In this document: piece by piece, positions 1 to 8,625 of the stretch
Position numbering within the stretch: position 1 is the stretch's first letter
Layout: every line of letters begins with the position of its first letter
NCBI GenBank assembly: GCA_036824005.1
Contig: DAITBA010000002.1
Location: 124,001-188,000 of the forward strand
Direction: 5' to 3'
Source: DAITBA01 sp036824005
GTDB taxonomy: Bacteria > Pseudomonadota > Gammaproteobacteria > Burkholderiales > Rhodocyclaceae
DNA length: 64,000 nt
Notes under the pieces: generated by a model
The model's input: the letters and a program-made list of their open reading frames with translations, nothing else
Databases searched by the model: none
Told to the model about the DNA's origin: nothing
Translations under genes and position numbers: made by a program

Positions 1-1
1 A

Positions 2-550
2 GAGAACCTGCTCGTGCGCAAGCAGGGCAAGGGCACCTTCGTTGCGTCGCACAACGACCCGCGCACCCTGTTCCGGTTTCTCCGCCTTGTCCCCATCGAC
101 GGTGACCTCGTTTCCCCCCAGAGCGTTCCCCAACAGTGCTGGCGCGCCAAGGCCGGCCATGAGGTGGCGCGGGTACTGCACCTGAAACCGGGTGCGCCCA
201 TCATTGTCCTGCGGCGTATCCTGAATTTCTCGGGCAAGCCTGTTGTCATAGACGAGGTCTATCTCCCCGGCGAGTTGTTCCAGACACTCAGTCTGGACAT
301 GCTCGAGCAGTACCAAGGGTCCTTGTACAGCCTTTTCGAGTCGCAGTTCGGCGTGCGCATGATCCGCGCCGAGGAGCGGCTGCGCGCCGTTGCCGCCGAT
401 CGTGCCAGCGCCGAAACCCTTGGTGTCGTCGAAGGCAGTCCGCTGCTGTCCGTCGAGCGTGTTGCCTATACCTACGGCGACAAACCCGTCGAGTGGCGGA
501 GGGGTTTGTACTGCACCGCGGAACATTACTATCTGAACGAACTGAGCTAG
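2..550 (+). CDS. GntR/HutC-family transcriptional regulator, 5' end outside window
   Basis: Only the C-terminal 182 residues are visible; the frame is open to the first base, so the start lies upstream. The visible part begins with the last wing of a GntR winged helix (RKQGKGTFV, the usual GxGTFV end of the DNA-binding domain). A UTRA ligand-binding domain follows, with the typical pattern of an LR..L...G.P...e..Y lead-in and a closing LSVERVAYTYGDKPVEWRRGLY segment. It stands 133 bp upstream of sdhC in the same direction, as in other betaproteobacteria, so control of the sdh operon is likely but inferred. The effector is unknown. Confidence 0.85.
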   Translation, partial: ENLLVRKQGKGTFVASHNDPRTLFRFLRLVPIDGDLVSPQSVPQQCWRAKAGHEVARVLHLKPGAPIIVLRRILNFSGKPVVIDEVYLPGELFQTLSLDMLEQYQGSLYSLFESQFGVRMIRAEERLRAVAADRASAETLGVVEGSPLLSVERVAYTYGDKPVEWRRGLYCTAEHYYLNELS

Positions 551-560
551 ATCCCTTATG

Positions 561-605
561 GGCGCATCAGCGCCGCTTAGTCAGGTGTAGGGAAGGGTAT
601 ATACT
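561..605 (+). promoter_or_regulatory. gntR-sdhC intergenic region: small hairpin and candidate -10
   Basis: A GGCGC/GCGCC stem with a four-base loop lies at 561-574, and a -10-like TATACT at 600-605. I see no convincing -35 hexamer 16-18 bases upstream. The hairpin has no T-run, so it is a weak terminator candidate for the regulator gene. The 133-bp gap is the only space for an sdh operon promoter between the two genes. Confidence 0.3.
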
Positions 606-683
606 TAACAACACAAAAATACTGATGCACTGCGGCATTCGCTCCAACCCGCGGGCGCCGCTTACAAAAGGGAGGTAGTTGCC

Positions 684-1076
684 ATGCCAGATGCGGTATT
701 CGCTAAGCGACGTCCGAAGCACCTTAACCTGTTCGTAATAAAGCTGCCGCTGCCGGGGTTCATGTCGATCTTGCACCGCGTCAGCGGCGCAGTACTGTTC
801 CTCTTCTTACCCGTCCTGCTCTGGCTGTTCGCCAGTAGTCTGGAATCACCGCAGAGCTTCGCCACGTTCAAGGAGTTCGTGGCGCATCCGCTCGTCAAGT
901 TGGTGTTGCTGGGCCTGTTGTGGTCGTACCTGCACCACTTCTGCGCCGGTATTCGCTACCTCTTCCTCGACCTGGATAAGGGCGTGGATCTTGCGCCGGC
1001 GCGGATGACCGCCGGTGCGGTGATGGTTGTGAGCATTGCTCTCACGCTTGTCCTAGGGTGGAAACTGCTATGGTAA
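684..1076 (+). CDS. sdhC: Succinate dehydrogenase cytochrome b556 subunit
   Basis: The 130-residue product is the usual length for SdhC, one of the two membrane anchors that bind haem b and ubiquinone in complex II. The motif SILHRVSG (residues 28-35) carries the Ser and Arg that line the quinone site in the family. HHFCAGIRYLFLD (84-96) carries the haem-ligand histidine. Three hydrophobic segments lie at about 33-52, 70-90 and 108-128. The ATG is preceded by GGAGGT at 671-676 with good spacing. It is the first gene of the sdhCDAB block, and its stop overlaps the sdhD start. Confidence 0.95.
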   Translation: MPDAVFAKRRPKHLNLFVIKLPLPGFMSILHRVSGAVLFLFLPVLLWLFASSLESPQSFATFKEFVAHPLVKLVLLGLLWSYLHHFCAGIRYLFLDLDKGVDLAPARMTAGAVMVVSIALTLVLGWKLLW

Positions 1077-1417
1077 ATCGAATCGTTGTCGGTGCCCATT
1101 ACGGGCTGCGTGACTGGCTGGGGCAACGCATCACGGCCGTCGTGATGGCGCTCTACACGCTAATTCTCGTCGCGGCCATCCTGATGACGCCCTCCATGAC
1201 GTACGAAAGCTGGCGTGCCCTGTTTTCAGGTGGCTTCATGCGTTTCGTCACCTTCGTCTTTTTCGTCAGCCTTTTCTACCACGTGTGGATCGGCGTTCGC
1301 GACATCTTCATGGACTACATCAAGCCGACGGGCGTGCGCCTCGTGCTGCACTCGCTTGTCATCCTTGTCCTGGTCGGGTGCCTCGGCTGGGCGGCTCAGA
1401 TTCTCTGGAGGCTGTAA
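1070..1417 (+). CDS. sdhD: Succinate dehydrogenase hydrophobic membrane anchor subunit
   Basis: A 115-residue, three-helix membrane anchor. The motif YHVWIGVRDIFMDYIKP near residues 70-86 matches the conserved H-x3-G-x2-D-x3-DY of SdhD, which helps form the haem and quinone pocket. I chose the ATG at 1070, which overlaps the sdhC stop codon in an ATGGTAA arrangement and suggests translational coupling. A GTG at 1058 would add four residues and is less likely. The stop codon directly precedes sdhA. Confidence 0.93.
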   Translation: MVNRIVVGAHYGLRDWLGQRITAVVMALYTLILVAAILMTPSMTYESWRALFSGGFMRFVTFVFFVSLFYHVWIGVRDIFMDYIKPTGVRLVLHSLVILVLVGCLGWAAQILWRL

Positions 1418-3196
1418 GTGAACACGACGGCCAAGCTGAAAAAACGCAATTTCGACGCGGTGATCGTGGGTGCCGGCGGTGCCGGTCTGCGCGCGGCGCT
1501 GCAACTCTCCGAGGCAGGTCTCAAGACTGCGGTACTGACCAAGGTGTTTCCGACGCGCTCGCACACCGTCGCGGCGCAAGGCGGTGTCGCTGCCTCGCTC
1601 GGCAACTCGACCGAAGACAACTGGCACTGGCACATGTATGACACCGTCAAGGGGTCGGATTACCTCGGTGACCAGGATGCCATCGAGTTTCTCGTACGGC
1701 GGGCGCCCGAGGTGGTGATAGAGTTGGAGCACTTCGGCATGCCGTTCGACCGGCTGGACAACGGTCGCATCTATCAGCGCCCCTTTGGCGGTCACTCGAT
1801 GTACTACGGTGAAAGCCCGGTACAGAGGACCTGCGCGGCCGCCGACCGGACCGGCCATGCCATGCTGCACGCGCTGTATCAGCGCAACGTGCGCGCCAAC
1901 ACCCAGTTCTTCGTCGAATGGATGGCACTCGATCTGGTCCGTGATCAGCACGGCCAGGTGCTCGGTGTGACCGCCTTGGAGATGGAAACGGGCGAGGTCA
2001 TGATCTTCCACTCCAAGGCGACGCTGTTCGCGACTGGCGGCGCCGGGCGCATCTTCTATGCCTCCACCAATGCTTTCATCAATACCGGTGACGGGCTGGG
2101 CATGGCGGTGCGTGCCGGCATTCCGATCGAGGACATGGAGTTCTGGCAGTTTCATCCGACCGGTGTGCATGGGGCCGGCGTCCTGATTACGGAAGGGGTG
2201 CGCGGGGAGGGCGGCATCCTGCTCAACAAGGACGGCGAGCGCTTCATGGAGCGCTACGCGCCGAACCTGAAGGATCTTGCCTCGCGCGATGTCGTCTCCC
2301 GGTCCATGGCCACGGAGATCAAGGAGGGCCGCGGTTGCGGACCCGACGCCGATCACCTGTTGCTCAAGCTCGATCACCTCGGTCCCGACGTCATTCTGAA
2401 GCGCCTGCCAGGCATACGCGAAATCGCGATCAAGTTCGCCAATACCGATCCGATCAAGGAGCCGATTCCGGTGGTTCCGACCGCCCACTACCAGATGGGC
2501 GGTATTCCCACCAACTATCACGGACAGGTTGTGGCGCCGTTGGGCGGCAATCCCGAGACGGTCGTACCGGGCTTCTACGCCGCAGGCGAATGCTCATGTG
2601 TGTCAGTGCATGGCGCCAATCGCCTGGGCTCCAACTCCCTGACGGACCTGCTGGTGTTCGGGAAGTCGGCCGGCGAGCAGATGATCGCCGACATCAGGAA
2701 GATGCCCGTCGCCCACAAGGAGCTCCCGGAGGATGCAGGAGAACTGTCGCTTGCCCGCATCGCGCGTCTGGACGGCCAAAAGAACGGCGAAAGCGTGCAC
2801 GAGGTGCGGCTGGCGATGCAGCGGACCATGCAGGAGCACTGTGGCGTATTCCGCTTTCCCGATCTCCTCACGCAGGGCGTGAAGAAGATCAAGGAGGTCG
2901 CCGCGCGCGCCGGGCACACCGAAATCAAGGACAAGTCCAAGGTGTTCAACACCGCGCGGGCCGAAGCGCTCGAACTGGACAATCTGATCGAGGTGGCCGT
3001 GGCCAGCCTGGTCTGCGCGGACGCACGCAAGGAATCACGCGGTGCCCATGATCGCGCCGATTTCCCGAAGCGCGACGACGAGAACTGGCTCAAACACTCG
3101 CTCTATTATCGGGAGGACTATCGCGTCGAGTACAAGCCTGTGCATCTGCAGCCGCTCACCGTCGAACAGTTCCCGCTCAAGGCGCGGGTGTACTAG
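1418..3196 (+). CDS. sdhA: Succinate dehydrogenase flavoprotein subunit
   Basis: Catalytic subunit of complex II, oxidising succinate to fumarate at a covalently bound FAD. At 592 residues it has the family length. GAGGAGLRAALQ (18-29) is the dinucleotide fold. RSHTVAAQGG (47-56) carries His49, the covalent flavin attachment site. HPTGVHGAGVLITEGVRGEGG and the late HGANRLGSNSL segment carry active-site residues. The start is GTG, preceded by GGAGG at 1407-1411 and abutting the sdhD stop. Its flavinylation should need SdhE, encoded three genes downstream. Confidence 0.97.
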   Translation: MNTTAKLKKRNFDAVIVGAGGAGLRAALQLSEAGLKTAVLTKVFPTRSHTVAAQGGVAASLGNSTEDNWHWHMYDTVKGSDYLGDQDAIEFLVRRAPEVVIELEHFGMPFDRLDNGRIYQRPFGGHSMYYGESPVQRTCAAADRTGHAMLHALYQRNVRANTQFFVEWMALDLVRDQHGQVLGVTALEMETGEVMIFHSKATLFATGGAGRIFYASTNAFINTGDGLGMAVRAGIPIEDMEFWQFHPTGVHGAGVLITEGVRGEGGILLNKDGERFMERYAPNLKDLASRDVVSRSMATEIKEGRGCGPDADHLLLKLDHLGPDVILKRLPGIREIAIKFANTDPIKEPIPVVPTAHYQMGGIPTNYHGQVVAPLGGNPETVVPGFYAAGECSCVSVHGANRLGSNSLTDLLVFGKSAGEQMIADIRKMPVAHKELPEDAGELSLARIARLDGQKNGESVHEVRLAMQRTMQEHCGVFRFPDLLTQGVKKIKEVAARAGHTEIKDKSKVFNTARAEALELDNLIEVAVASLVCADARKESRGAHDRADFPKRDDENWLKHSLYYREDYRVEYKPVHLQPLTVEQFPLKARVY

Positions 3197-3234
3197 GGCG
3201 GGGCAGCGGCCGGCATTGCTGCGCAAATGAACGC

Positions 3235-3263
3235 GTTCCCGCGCGGCGCTCCCGCGCGGGAAC
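3235..3263. repeat. Perfect 12-bp hairpin between sdhA and sdhB
   Basis: GTTCCCGCGCGG (3235-3246) and CCGCGCGGGAAC (3252-3263) are perfectly complementary around a five-base loop. The hairpin sits 39 bp after the sdhA stop and 31 bp before the sdhB start. No T-run follows, so it is not a classical terminator. An mRNA-stability or processing element that sets relative subunit levels is a plausible role, but that is inference. Confidence 0.7.
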
Positions 3264-3294
3264 CTCAGGGATGAAAAAGGAAGGAGCAGATGCG

Positions 3295-3990
3295 ATGCGT
3301 TTTCAAATCTACCGCTACGATCCGGACAAGGACGACAAGCCCTACATGCAGGACATTTCTGTCGAGCTCGAGACTTCGGATCGCAAGCTGCTCGACGCCA
3401 TGGTCAAACTCAAGGCGAAGGATGATTCGCTGTCATTCCGTCGCTCGTGCCGCGAAGGTGTCTGCGGCTCTGACGCTGTGAACATCAATGGCAGGAACGG
3501 ACTCGCTTGCCTGACCGATCTGACGGACCTCAAGGAGCCCGTGGTGCTGCGTCCGCTGCCCGGGCTGCCCGTGATCCGCGATCTGATCGTCGACATGACG
3601 CAGTTCTTCAAGCAATACAATTCGATCCGTCCGTACCTGATCAACGACGAGCCGCCGCCGGAGCACGAGCGCCTGCAGTCGCCGGACGACCGCGAGGAAC
3701 TCAACGGGCTGTACGAGTGCATCCTCTGCGCATCGTGCTCGACGTCGTGCCCGTCGTTCTGGTGGAACCCGGACAAGTTCGTCGGCCCGGCCGCGCTGCT
3801 GGCAGCCTATCGTTTCATCGCCGACACGCGCGACCAGGCGACCAGTGAACGGCTGGACAACCTGGACGACCCATATCGCCTGTTCCGCTGCCACTCGATC
3901 ATGAACTGCGTCGACGTCTGTCCGAAGGGGCTCAACCCGACGCGGGCGATCGGCAAGATCAAGGACATGATGGTGCGGCGCATCGTCTGA
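3295..3990 (+). CDS. sdhB: Succinate dehydrogenase iron-sulfur subunit
   Basis: A 231-residue electron-transfer subunit with three Fe-S clusters. The [2Fe-2S] ligands are Cys52, Cys57, Asp60 and Cys72 (SCREGVCGSD..GLAC); the Asp in place of a third Cys is normal in proteobacterial SdhB. CILCASCSTSCP (142-153) and CHSIMNCVDVCPKG (199-212) bind the [4Fe-4S] and [3Fe-4S] clusters. An upstream in-frame ATG at 3271 exists, but AAGGAG at 3281-3286 is placed for the ATG at 3295, and MRFQIYRYDP is the typical N-terminus. Confidence 0.96.
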   Translation: MRFQIYRYDPDKDDKPYMQDISVELETSDRKLLDAMVKLKAKDDSLSFRRSCREGVCGSDAVNINGRNGLACLTDLTDLKEPVVLRPLPGLPVIRDLIVDMTQFFKQYNSIRPYLINDEPPPEHERLQSPDDREELNGLYECILCASCSTSCPSFWWNPDKFVGPAALLAAYRFIADTRDQATSERLDNLDDPYRLFRCHSIMNCVDVCPKGLNPTRAIGKIKDMMVRRIV

Positions 3991-4002
3991 CGAGGTGCCA
4001 GG

Positions 4003-4257
4003 ATGAAGGTTGAAGACCGGCCAATCAACCGCGGGCAATTGCGGTGGCGCGCGAGCCGTCACGCGCTGCTGGAGCTGGATCTGGTCTTCAACCGTTTTTT
4101 GGAGCAACACTTCGACAGCTTGAGCGATGAAGAGCTTTTCGCCTTCGATGAGTTCCTGCGCGTCGAAGACGCCGATCTGTGGGAATGGATCAGCGGACGC
4201 AGGGAATGCAGCGAAGCGCGATGGAAGGGGCTGGTGGACCTGCTGAGGTCGGTATGA
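4003..4257 (+). CDS. sdhE: FAD assembly factor SdhE with variant core motif
   Basis: An 84-residue member of the SdhE/Sdh5 family, which promotes covalent FAD attachment to SdhA. Helical features and the LSDEELFAFDEFLRVEDADLWEWI segment are characteristic. It lies 12 bp after sdhB and just before gltA, a usual place. The odd feature is the family's conserved RGxxE motif: aligned to the ELD that follows, this protein reads HALLE (20-24), with His for Arg and Ala for Gly. In studied homologues the motif is needed for function, so activity here is uncertain or relies on compensation. Confidence 0.9.
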   Translation: MKVEDRPINRGQLRWRASRHALLELDLVFNRFLEQHFDSLSDEELFAFDEFLRVEDADLWEWISGRRECSEARWKGLVDLLRSV

Positions 4258-4306
4258 AGAAACCGGTCTACCGGCAACACACAGTTGAAACAGGACGGAT
4301 ACGCAA

Positions 4307-5599
4307 ATGACGACCCAACGTAATGCAACACTGACGCTTGACGGCAAGACCATCGAACTACCCGTGCTCTCGGGGACCGTTGGCCCGGATGTCGTGGACA
4401 TACGCGCGCTCTACGCCACGGCCGGGGCGTTCACCTTCGACCCTGGGTTCATGGCCACGGCGGCTTGCAAGTCGTCGATTACCTACATCGACGGCGACAA
4501 GGGTGAACTGCTCTATCGCGGCTATCCGATCGAGCAGCTTGCCACGCAGTGCGATTTCCTTGAAGTTGCGTATCTGATCCTCAGGGGCGAGTTGCCCGAC
4601 ACCAAGCAGAAGGGGGAGTTCGACAACATCATCAAGCGTCACACGATGGTGCACGAGCAACTCATCCGCTTCTATTCGGGTTTCCGTCGCGACGCGCATC
4701 CGATGGCGGTTCTCGTGGGCGTGGTCGGGGCGTTGTCGGCGTTCTACCACGAGGCGATGGATATCTCCGACGAGCTGCACCGGAATATCTCGGCGCACCG
4801 GCTCATCGCCAAGTTGCCCAACATCGTCGCCATGGCCTACAAGTATGGCCGCGGCGAGCCCTTCATGTATCCGCGCAACGATCTGAGTTACACGGCCAAC
4901 TTCATGCACATGATGTTCGCCACGCCGTGCGAGAAGTACGAGCCAAACCCCGTGCTGGTGCGTGCGCTGGATCGCATCCTGATTCTGCATGCCGACCACG
5001 AGCAGAATGCGTCTACTTCGACGGTGCGTCTGTCCGGTTCCTCCGGCGCCAACCCGTTCGCCTGCATCGCCGCAGGCATCGCCTGCCTGTGGGGGCCGGC
5101 CCACGGCGGCGCCAATGAGGCCTGCCTCAAGATGCTGGAGGAGATTGGTGACGTGGCCCATGTCGGCGAGTACATCAAGCGCGCCAAGGACAAGAACGAC
5201 AGCTTTAAGCTGATGGGCTTCGGCCATCGTGTCTACAAGAACTACGACCCGCGCGCCAAGCTGATGCGCGAAACCTGCCACGAGGTATTGAACGAACTCG
5301 GGCTGCACGACGACAGGCTGTTCAAGCTGGCGATGGCGCTCGAGAAGATCGCGCTGGAAGACCAGTATTTCGTCGACAAGAAGCTCTATCCTAACGTCGA
5401 CTTCTACTCCGGCATCGTGCAGCGTGCGCTGGGCATTCCCGTTCAGTTGTTCACGGGTATTTTCGCCCTGGCGCGCACGGTGGGCTGGATAGCCCAGTGG
5501 AACGAGATGATCTCGGACCCCGAGCAAAAGATCGGCCGGCCGCGCCAGCTCTACACCGGCAGGCCAATGCGGGACGTTGTGCCGATCGACAAGCGCTGA
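4307..5599 (+). CDS. gltA: Citrate synthase
   Basis: Condenses oxaloacetate and acetyl-CoA in the TCA cycle. At 430 residues it matches the long, hexameric, proteobacterial type. The catalytic triad is visible: His266 in GPAHGGANEA, His307 in GFGHRVYKNYDPR and Asp365 in NVDFYSG. The N-terminal beta-rich extension of about 50 residues is typical of the NADH-sensitive type. It follows sdhE by 49 bp and precedes the 2-oxoglutarate dehydrogenase genes, consistent with a single TCA operon or at least a co-regulated run. Confidence 0.97.
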   Translation: MTTQRNATLTLDGKTIELPVLSGTVGPDVVDIRALYATAGAFTFDPGFMATAACKSSITYIDGDKGELLYRGYPIEQLATQCDFLEVAYLILRGELPDTKQKGEFDNIIKRHTMVHEQLIRFYSGFRRDAHPMAVLVGVVGALSAFYHEAMDISDELHRNISAHRLIAKLPNIVAMAYKYGRGEPFMYPRNDLSYTANFMHMMFATPCEKYEPNPVLVRALDRILILHADHEQNASTSTVRLSGSSGANPFACIAAGIACLWGPAHGGANEACLKMLEEIGDVAHVGEYIKRAKDKNDSFKLMGFGHRVYKNYDPRAKLMRETCHEVLNELGLHDDRLFKLAMALEKIALEDQYFVDKKLYPNVDFYSGIVQRALGIPVQLFTGIFALARTVGWIAQWNEMISDPEQKIGRPRQLYTGRPMRDVVPIDKR

Positions 5600-5781
5600 A
5601 TATGCGGGTGGGGTGAAGCGAGGGGCAACGCGCAGCGGGCCGCAACGGCGTCCGTTGCTCTCATGTCGGAGGCGTGGGCGCGGCCTACCGTGTTCCGTCG
5701 TTGCTCTTCTCTTCCACCGGCACCCAACGCTACGCACCCTCATTGCTTGTTCCTCACCCCTCACCAAACAGAGATGACGTC

Positions 5782-8601
5782 ATGATGAAGCAGATGCTCA
5801 GCAATTCCTATCTGTACGGTGCCAATGCGCCATTCGTCGAGGAATTGTACGAAGCCTATCTCGACAATCCGGCTTCGGTGCCGGAGAACTGGCGCGGCTA
5901 TTTCGACCAGTTGCAGAACCTGCCGGGCGGCAACGGACCGGACGTGGCCCATTCGCCGATCATCGCCTCGTTCGCGCAGCGCGCCAAGCTGCCGCCCGTG
6001 CGCTTGGTGCCTACCGGCGCCGGCGACAGGAAACAGGTGGCGGTCCTGCAGATGATCAACGCCTATCGCTTCCTCGGCAACCGCTGGGCGCATCTCGATC
6101 CGCTCAAGCGCACGGAGCGTCCGGCCATCGCCGAGCTCGATCCCGCGCACTACGGGTTTACCGAAGCCGACCTTGGTCAGTCTTTCAATACCGGCTCCTT
6201 TGCCTTCGGCCCGGAGCAGGCGACTCTGCGCGAAATTCTCGAGGCGCTGCGTCAGACGTACTGCGGCGCCATCGGTGCCGAGTACATGTACATCAGCGAT
6301 ACGGCCCAGAAGCGCTGGATTCAGAACCGCCTCGAACCCGTCCGGACTTCACCGCAATTCGGAGAAAGCGAAAGGCGGCGCTTCCTCGAACGCCTGACGG
6401 CGGCGGAAACGATGGAGAAGTACTTGCATACCAAGTACGTCGGGCAGAAGCGCTTCTCCCTCGAGGGCGGCGAATCCACCATCGTTGCACTCGACGAGCT
6501 GGTAAGGCAGGCGGGCGCGATGGGCGTGCAGGAAATCGTCATCGGCATGGCGCATCGCGGTCGGCTGAACGTGTTGGTCAACACCTTGGGCAAGGCGCCG
6601 AAGGATTTGTTTACGGAGTTCGAAGGCAAGCATGCCGATGAACTGAGCGCCGGCGACGTGAAGTACCACCAAGGCTTCTCCAGCGACCTGAGCACGCCGG
6701 GCGGCCCCGTGCATGTGACACTGGCGTTCAACCCGTCACATCTGGAGATCGTCAATCCCGTGGTCGAGGGGTCGGTCTATGCGCGGCAGCGCCGACGTGG
6801 CGACAAGAGTGGAGCCGAGGTGTTGGCCGTGCTACTGCACGGCGACGCGGCAGTGGCGGGGCAGGGCGTCAACCAGGAGACGCTTAACTTCTCGGGCACA
6901 CGCGGCTATGGCACCGGCGGCACGGTGCATATCATCATCAACAACCAGATCGGCTTCACTACTTCGGACCCGCGCGATTACCGCTCCTCGCTTTATTGCT
7001 CCGACATATTCAAGCTCATCGAGGCGCCGGTATTCCACGTGAACGGCGACGACCCGGAGGCGGTCGCGTTCGTCATCCGGCTTGCCATGGACTTCCGCCA
7101 GGAGTTCCGCCGGGATGTCGTGGTGGACCTCGTCTGCTTCCGCCGGCTCGGCCACAACGAGCAGGACGAGCCCATGGTGACACAGCCGCTCATGTACAAG
7201 AAGATCGCTCAGCATCCCGGCACGCGCAAGCTCTACGCCGACAAGCTCGTCGCGCAGGGCGTGTGTGCGGCGGAGGAGCCCGACCAGATGATCCGCGACT
7301 ATCGCGCGGCGCTGGACGAGGGGCGCCTGGTCGAAAGCCCGGTGCTGACCAGCCACCAGCGCAAATTCGCCGTGGACTGGACCCAGTTTGCCGGACAGAA
7401 ATACACCGACAAGTGCGACACGCGTGTGCCCATGGCGGAGTTGAAACGGCTCGCCGCGCGGGTGGCCGACGTGCCTGCGGACTTCACGTGTCACTCCCGC
7501 GTGCAGAAGATCATCGAGGATCGCCGGCTGATGGGCGAGGGCAAGCTGCCCATCGACTGGGGCATGGCCGAAACGCTGGCGTACGCCACGCTGCTCGTCG
7601 AAGGCTACGGCGTGCGCGTATCCGGCGAGGACTGCGGCCGCGGTACCTTCTTTCATCGGCATGCCGTGCTGCACGACCAGAACCGTGAGCGCTGGGATGC
7701 CGGCATTCACGTGCCGCTGCAGCACATCCAGGAAAAGCAGGCGCCGTTCATTGTCATCGATTCCGTGCTGTCGGAGGAGGCCGTGCTCGCCTTCGAGTAC
7801 GGCTATGCCACCGCCGAGCCTAACGAACTGGTGATCTGGGAGGCGCAATTCGGCGACTTCGCCAATGGCGCCCAGGTGGTAATCGACCAGTTCATCACCT
7901 CGGGCGAGGCCAAGTGGGGCCGCAGTTGCGGCTTGGTGATGCTGTTGCCGCATGGCTTCGAAGGTCAGGGGCCGGAGCACTCTTCGGCACGCCTGGAGCG
8001 CTATATGCAGATGTGCGCCGAGCACAACATCCAGGTCTGCGTGCCGTCGACTCCGGCGCAGATTTTCCACCTGCTGCGCCGGCAGATGCTGCGCAAGTTC
8101 CGCAAGCCGCTCGTCATCATGAGCCCGAAATCGCTGCTGCGGCACAAGGACGCAATCTCCACGCTCGAGGAACTTGCCGACGGCTCCTTCCAGACAGTCA
8201 TCGACGAAGTGGACCCCATCGACGCCAAGAAGGTGACGCGCGTGGTTATCTGCGGAGGCAAGGTTTTCTACGACCTGCTTGCGGCGCGGCGCGAGAAGAA
8301 GTCCGATCACGTTGCGATCGTACGCGTCGAGCAGCTTTATCCTTTCCCGGACGATGCCTTCGAAGCCGTACTCAAAAGGTATCCGAAGGCTAAGGAACTC
8401 GTCTGGTGCCAGGAGGAGCCGCAGAACCAGGGTGCCTGGTATGCCTCGCGCCATCACTTCGCGGCCCACCTGCGCGACGGCGAGACTCTGCATCTCGCCA
8501 GCCGTCCGCCCGCCGCGTCGCCGGCCGTCGGCTACTACTCCAAACATAACGAGCAACAAAAGGCCTTGATCGAGGCCGCCCTGGGCAAGCTCAAGGGCTG
8601 A
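5782..8601 (+). CDS. odhA: 2-oxoglutarate dehydrogenase E1 component
   Basis: Thiamine-diphosphate-dependent decarboxylase of the 2-oxoglutarate dehydrogenase complex; 939 residues from the ATG at 5782. The N-terminus (SNSYLYGANAPFVEELYEAYL) is the short E2-interacting segment of the family. VIGMAHRGRLNVL, NQIGFTTSDPRDYRSS and CFRRLGHNEQDEP carry conserved ThDP and substrate residues, and a transketolase-like C-terminal half follows. The frame stays open another 36 codons upstream, but that stretch is unlike the family. An ATG at 5785 is an alternative, and the ribosome site is weak. The 182-bp gap after gltA holds no other gene. Confidence 0.95.
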   Translation: MMKQMLSNSYLYGANAPFVEELYEAYLDNPASVPENWRGYFDQLQNLPGGNGPDVAHSPIIASFAQRAKLPPVRLVPTGAGDRKQVAVLQMINAYRFLGNRWAHLDPLKRTERPAIAELDPAHYGFTEADLGQSFNTGSFAFGPEQATLREILEALRQTYCGAIGAEYMYISDTAQKRWIQNRLEPVRTSPQFGESERRRFLERLTAAETMEKYLHTKYVGQKRFSLEGGESTIVALDELVRQAGAMGVQEIVIGMAHRGRLNVLVNTLGKAPKDLFTEFEGKHADELSAGDVKYHQGFSSDLSTPGGPVHVTLAFNPSHLEIVNPVVEGSVYARQRRRGDKSGAEVLAVLLHGDAAVAGQGVNQETLNFSGTRGYGTGGTVHIIINNQIGFTTSDPRDYRSSLYCSDIFKLIEAPVFHVNGDDPEAVAFVIRLAMDFRQEFRRDVVVDLVCFRRLGHNEQDEPMVTQPLMYKKIAQHPGTRKLYADKLVAQGVCAAEEPDQMIRDYRAALDEGRLVESPVLTSHQRKFAVDWTQFAGQKYTDKCDTRVPMAELKRLAARVADVPADFTCHSRVQKIIEDRRLMGEGKLPIDWGMAETLAYATLLVEGYGVRVSGEDCGRGTFFHRHAVLHDQNRERWDAGIHVPLQHIQEKQAPFIVIDSVLSEEAVLAFEYGYATAEPNELVIWEAQFGDFANGAQVVIDQFITSGEAKWGRSCGLVMLLPHGFEGQGPEHSSARLERYMQMCAEHNIQVCVPSTPAQIFHLLRRQMLRKFRKPLVIMSPKSLLRHKDAISTLEELADGSFQTVIDEVDPIDAKKVTRVVICGGKVFYDLLAARREKKSDHVAIVRVEQLYPFPDDAFEAVLKRYPKAKELVWCQEEPQNQGAWYASRHHFAAHLRDGETLHLASRPPAASPAVGYYSKHNEQQKALIEAALGKLKG

Positions 8602-8625
8602 GCAGCAGGACCAAGGAGAAAAAAC

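Noticed and set aside
3235..3263. Terminator between sdhA and sdhB
   Set aside because: No T-run follows, and sdhB must be expressed with sdhA.
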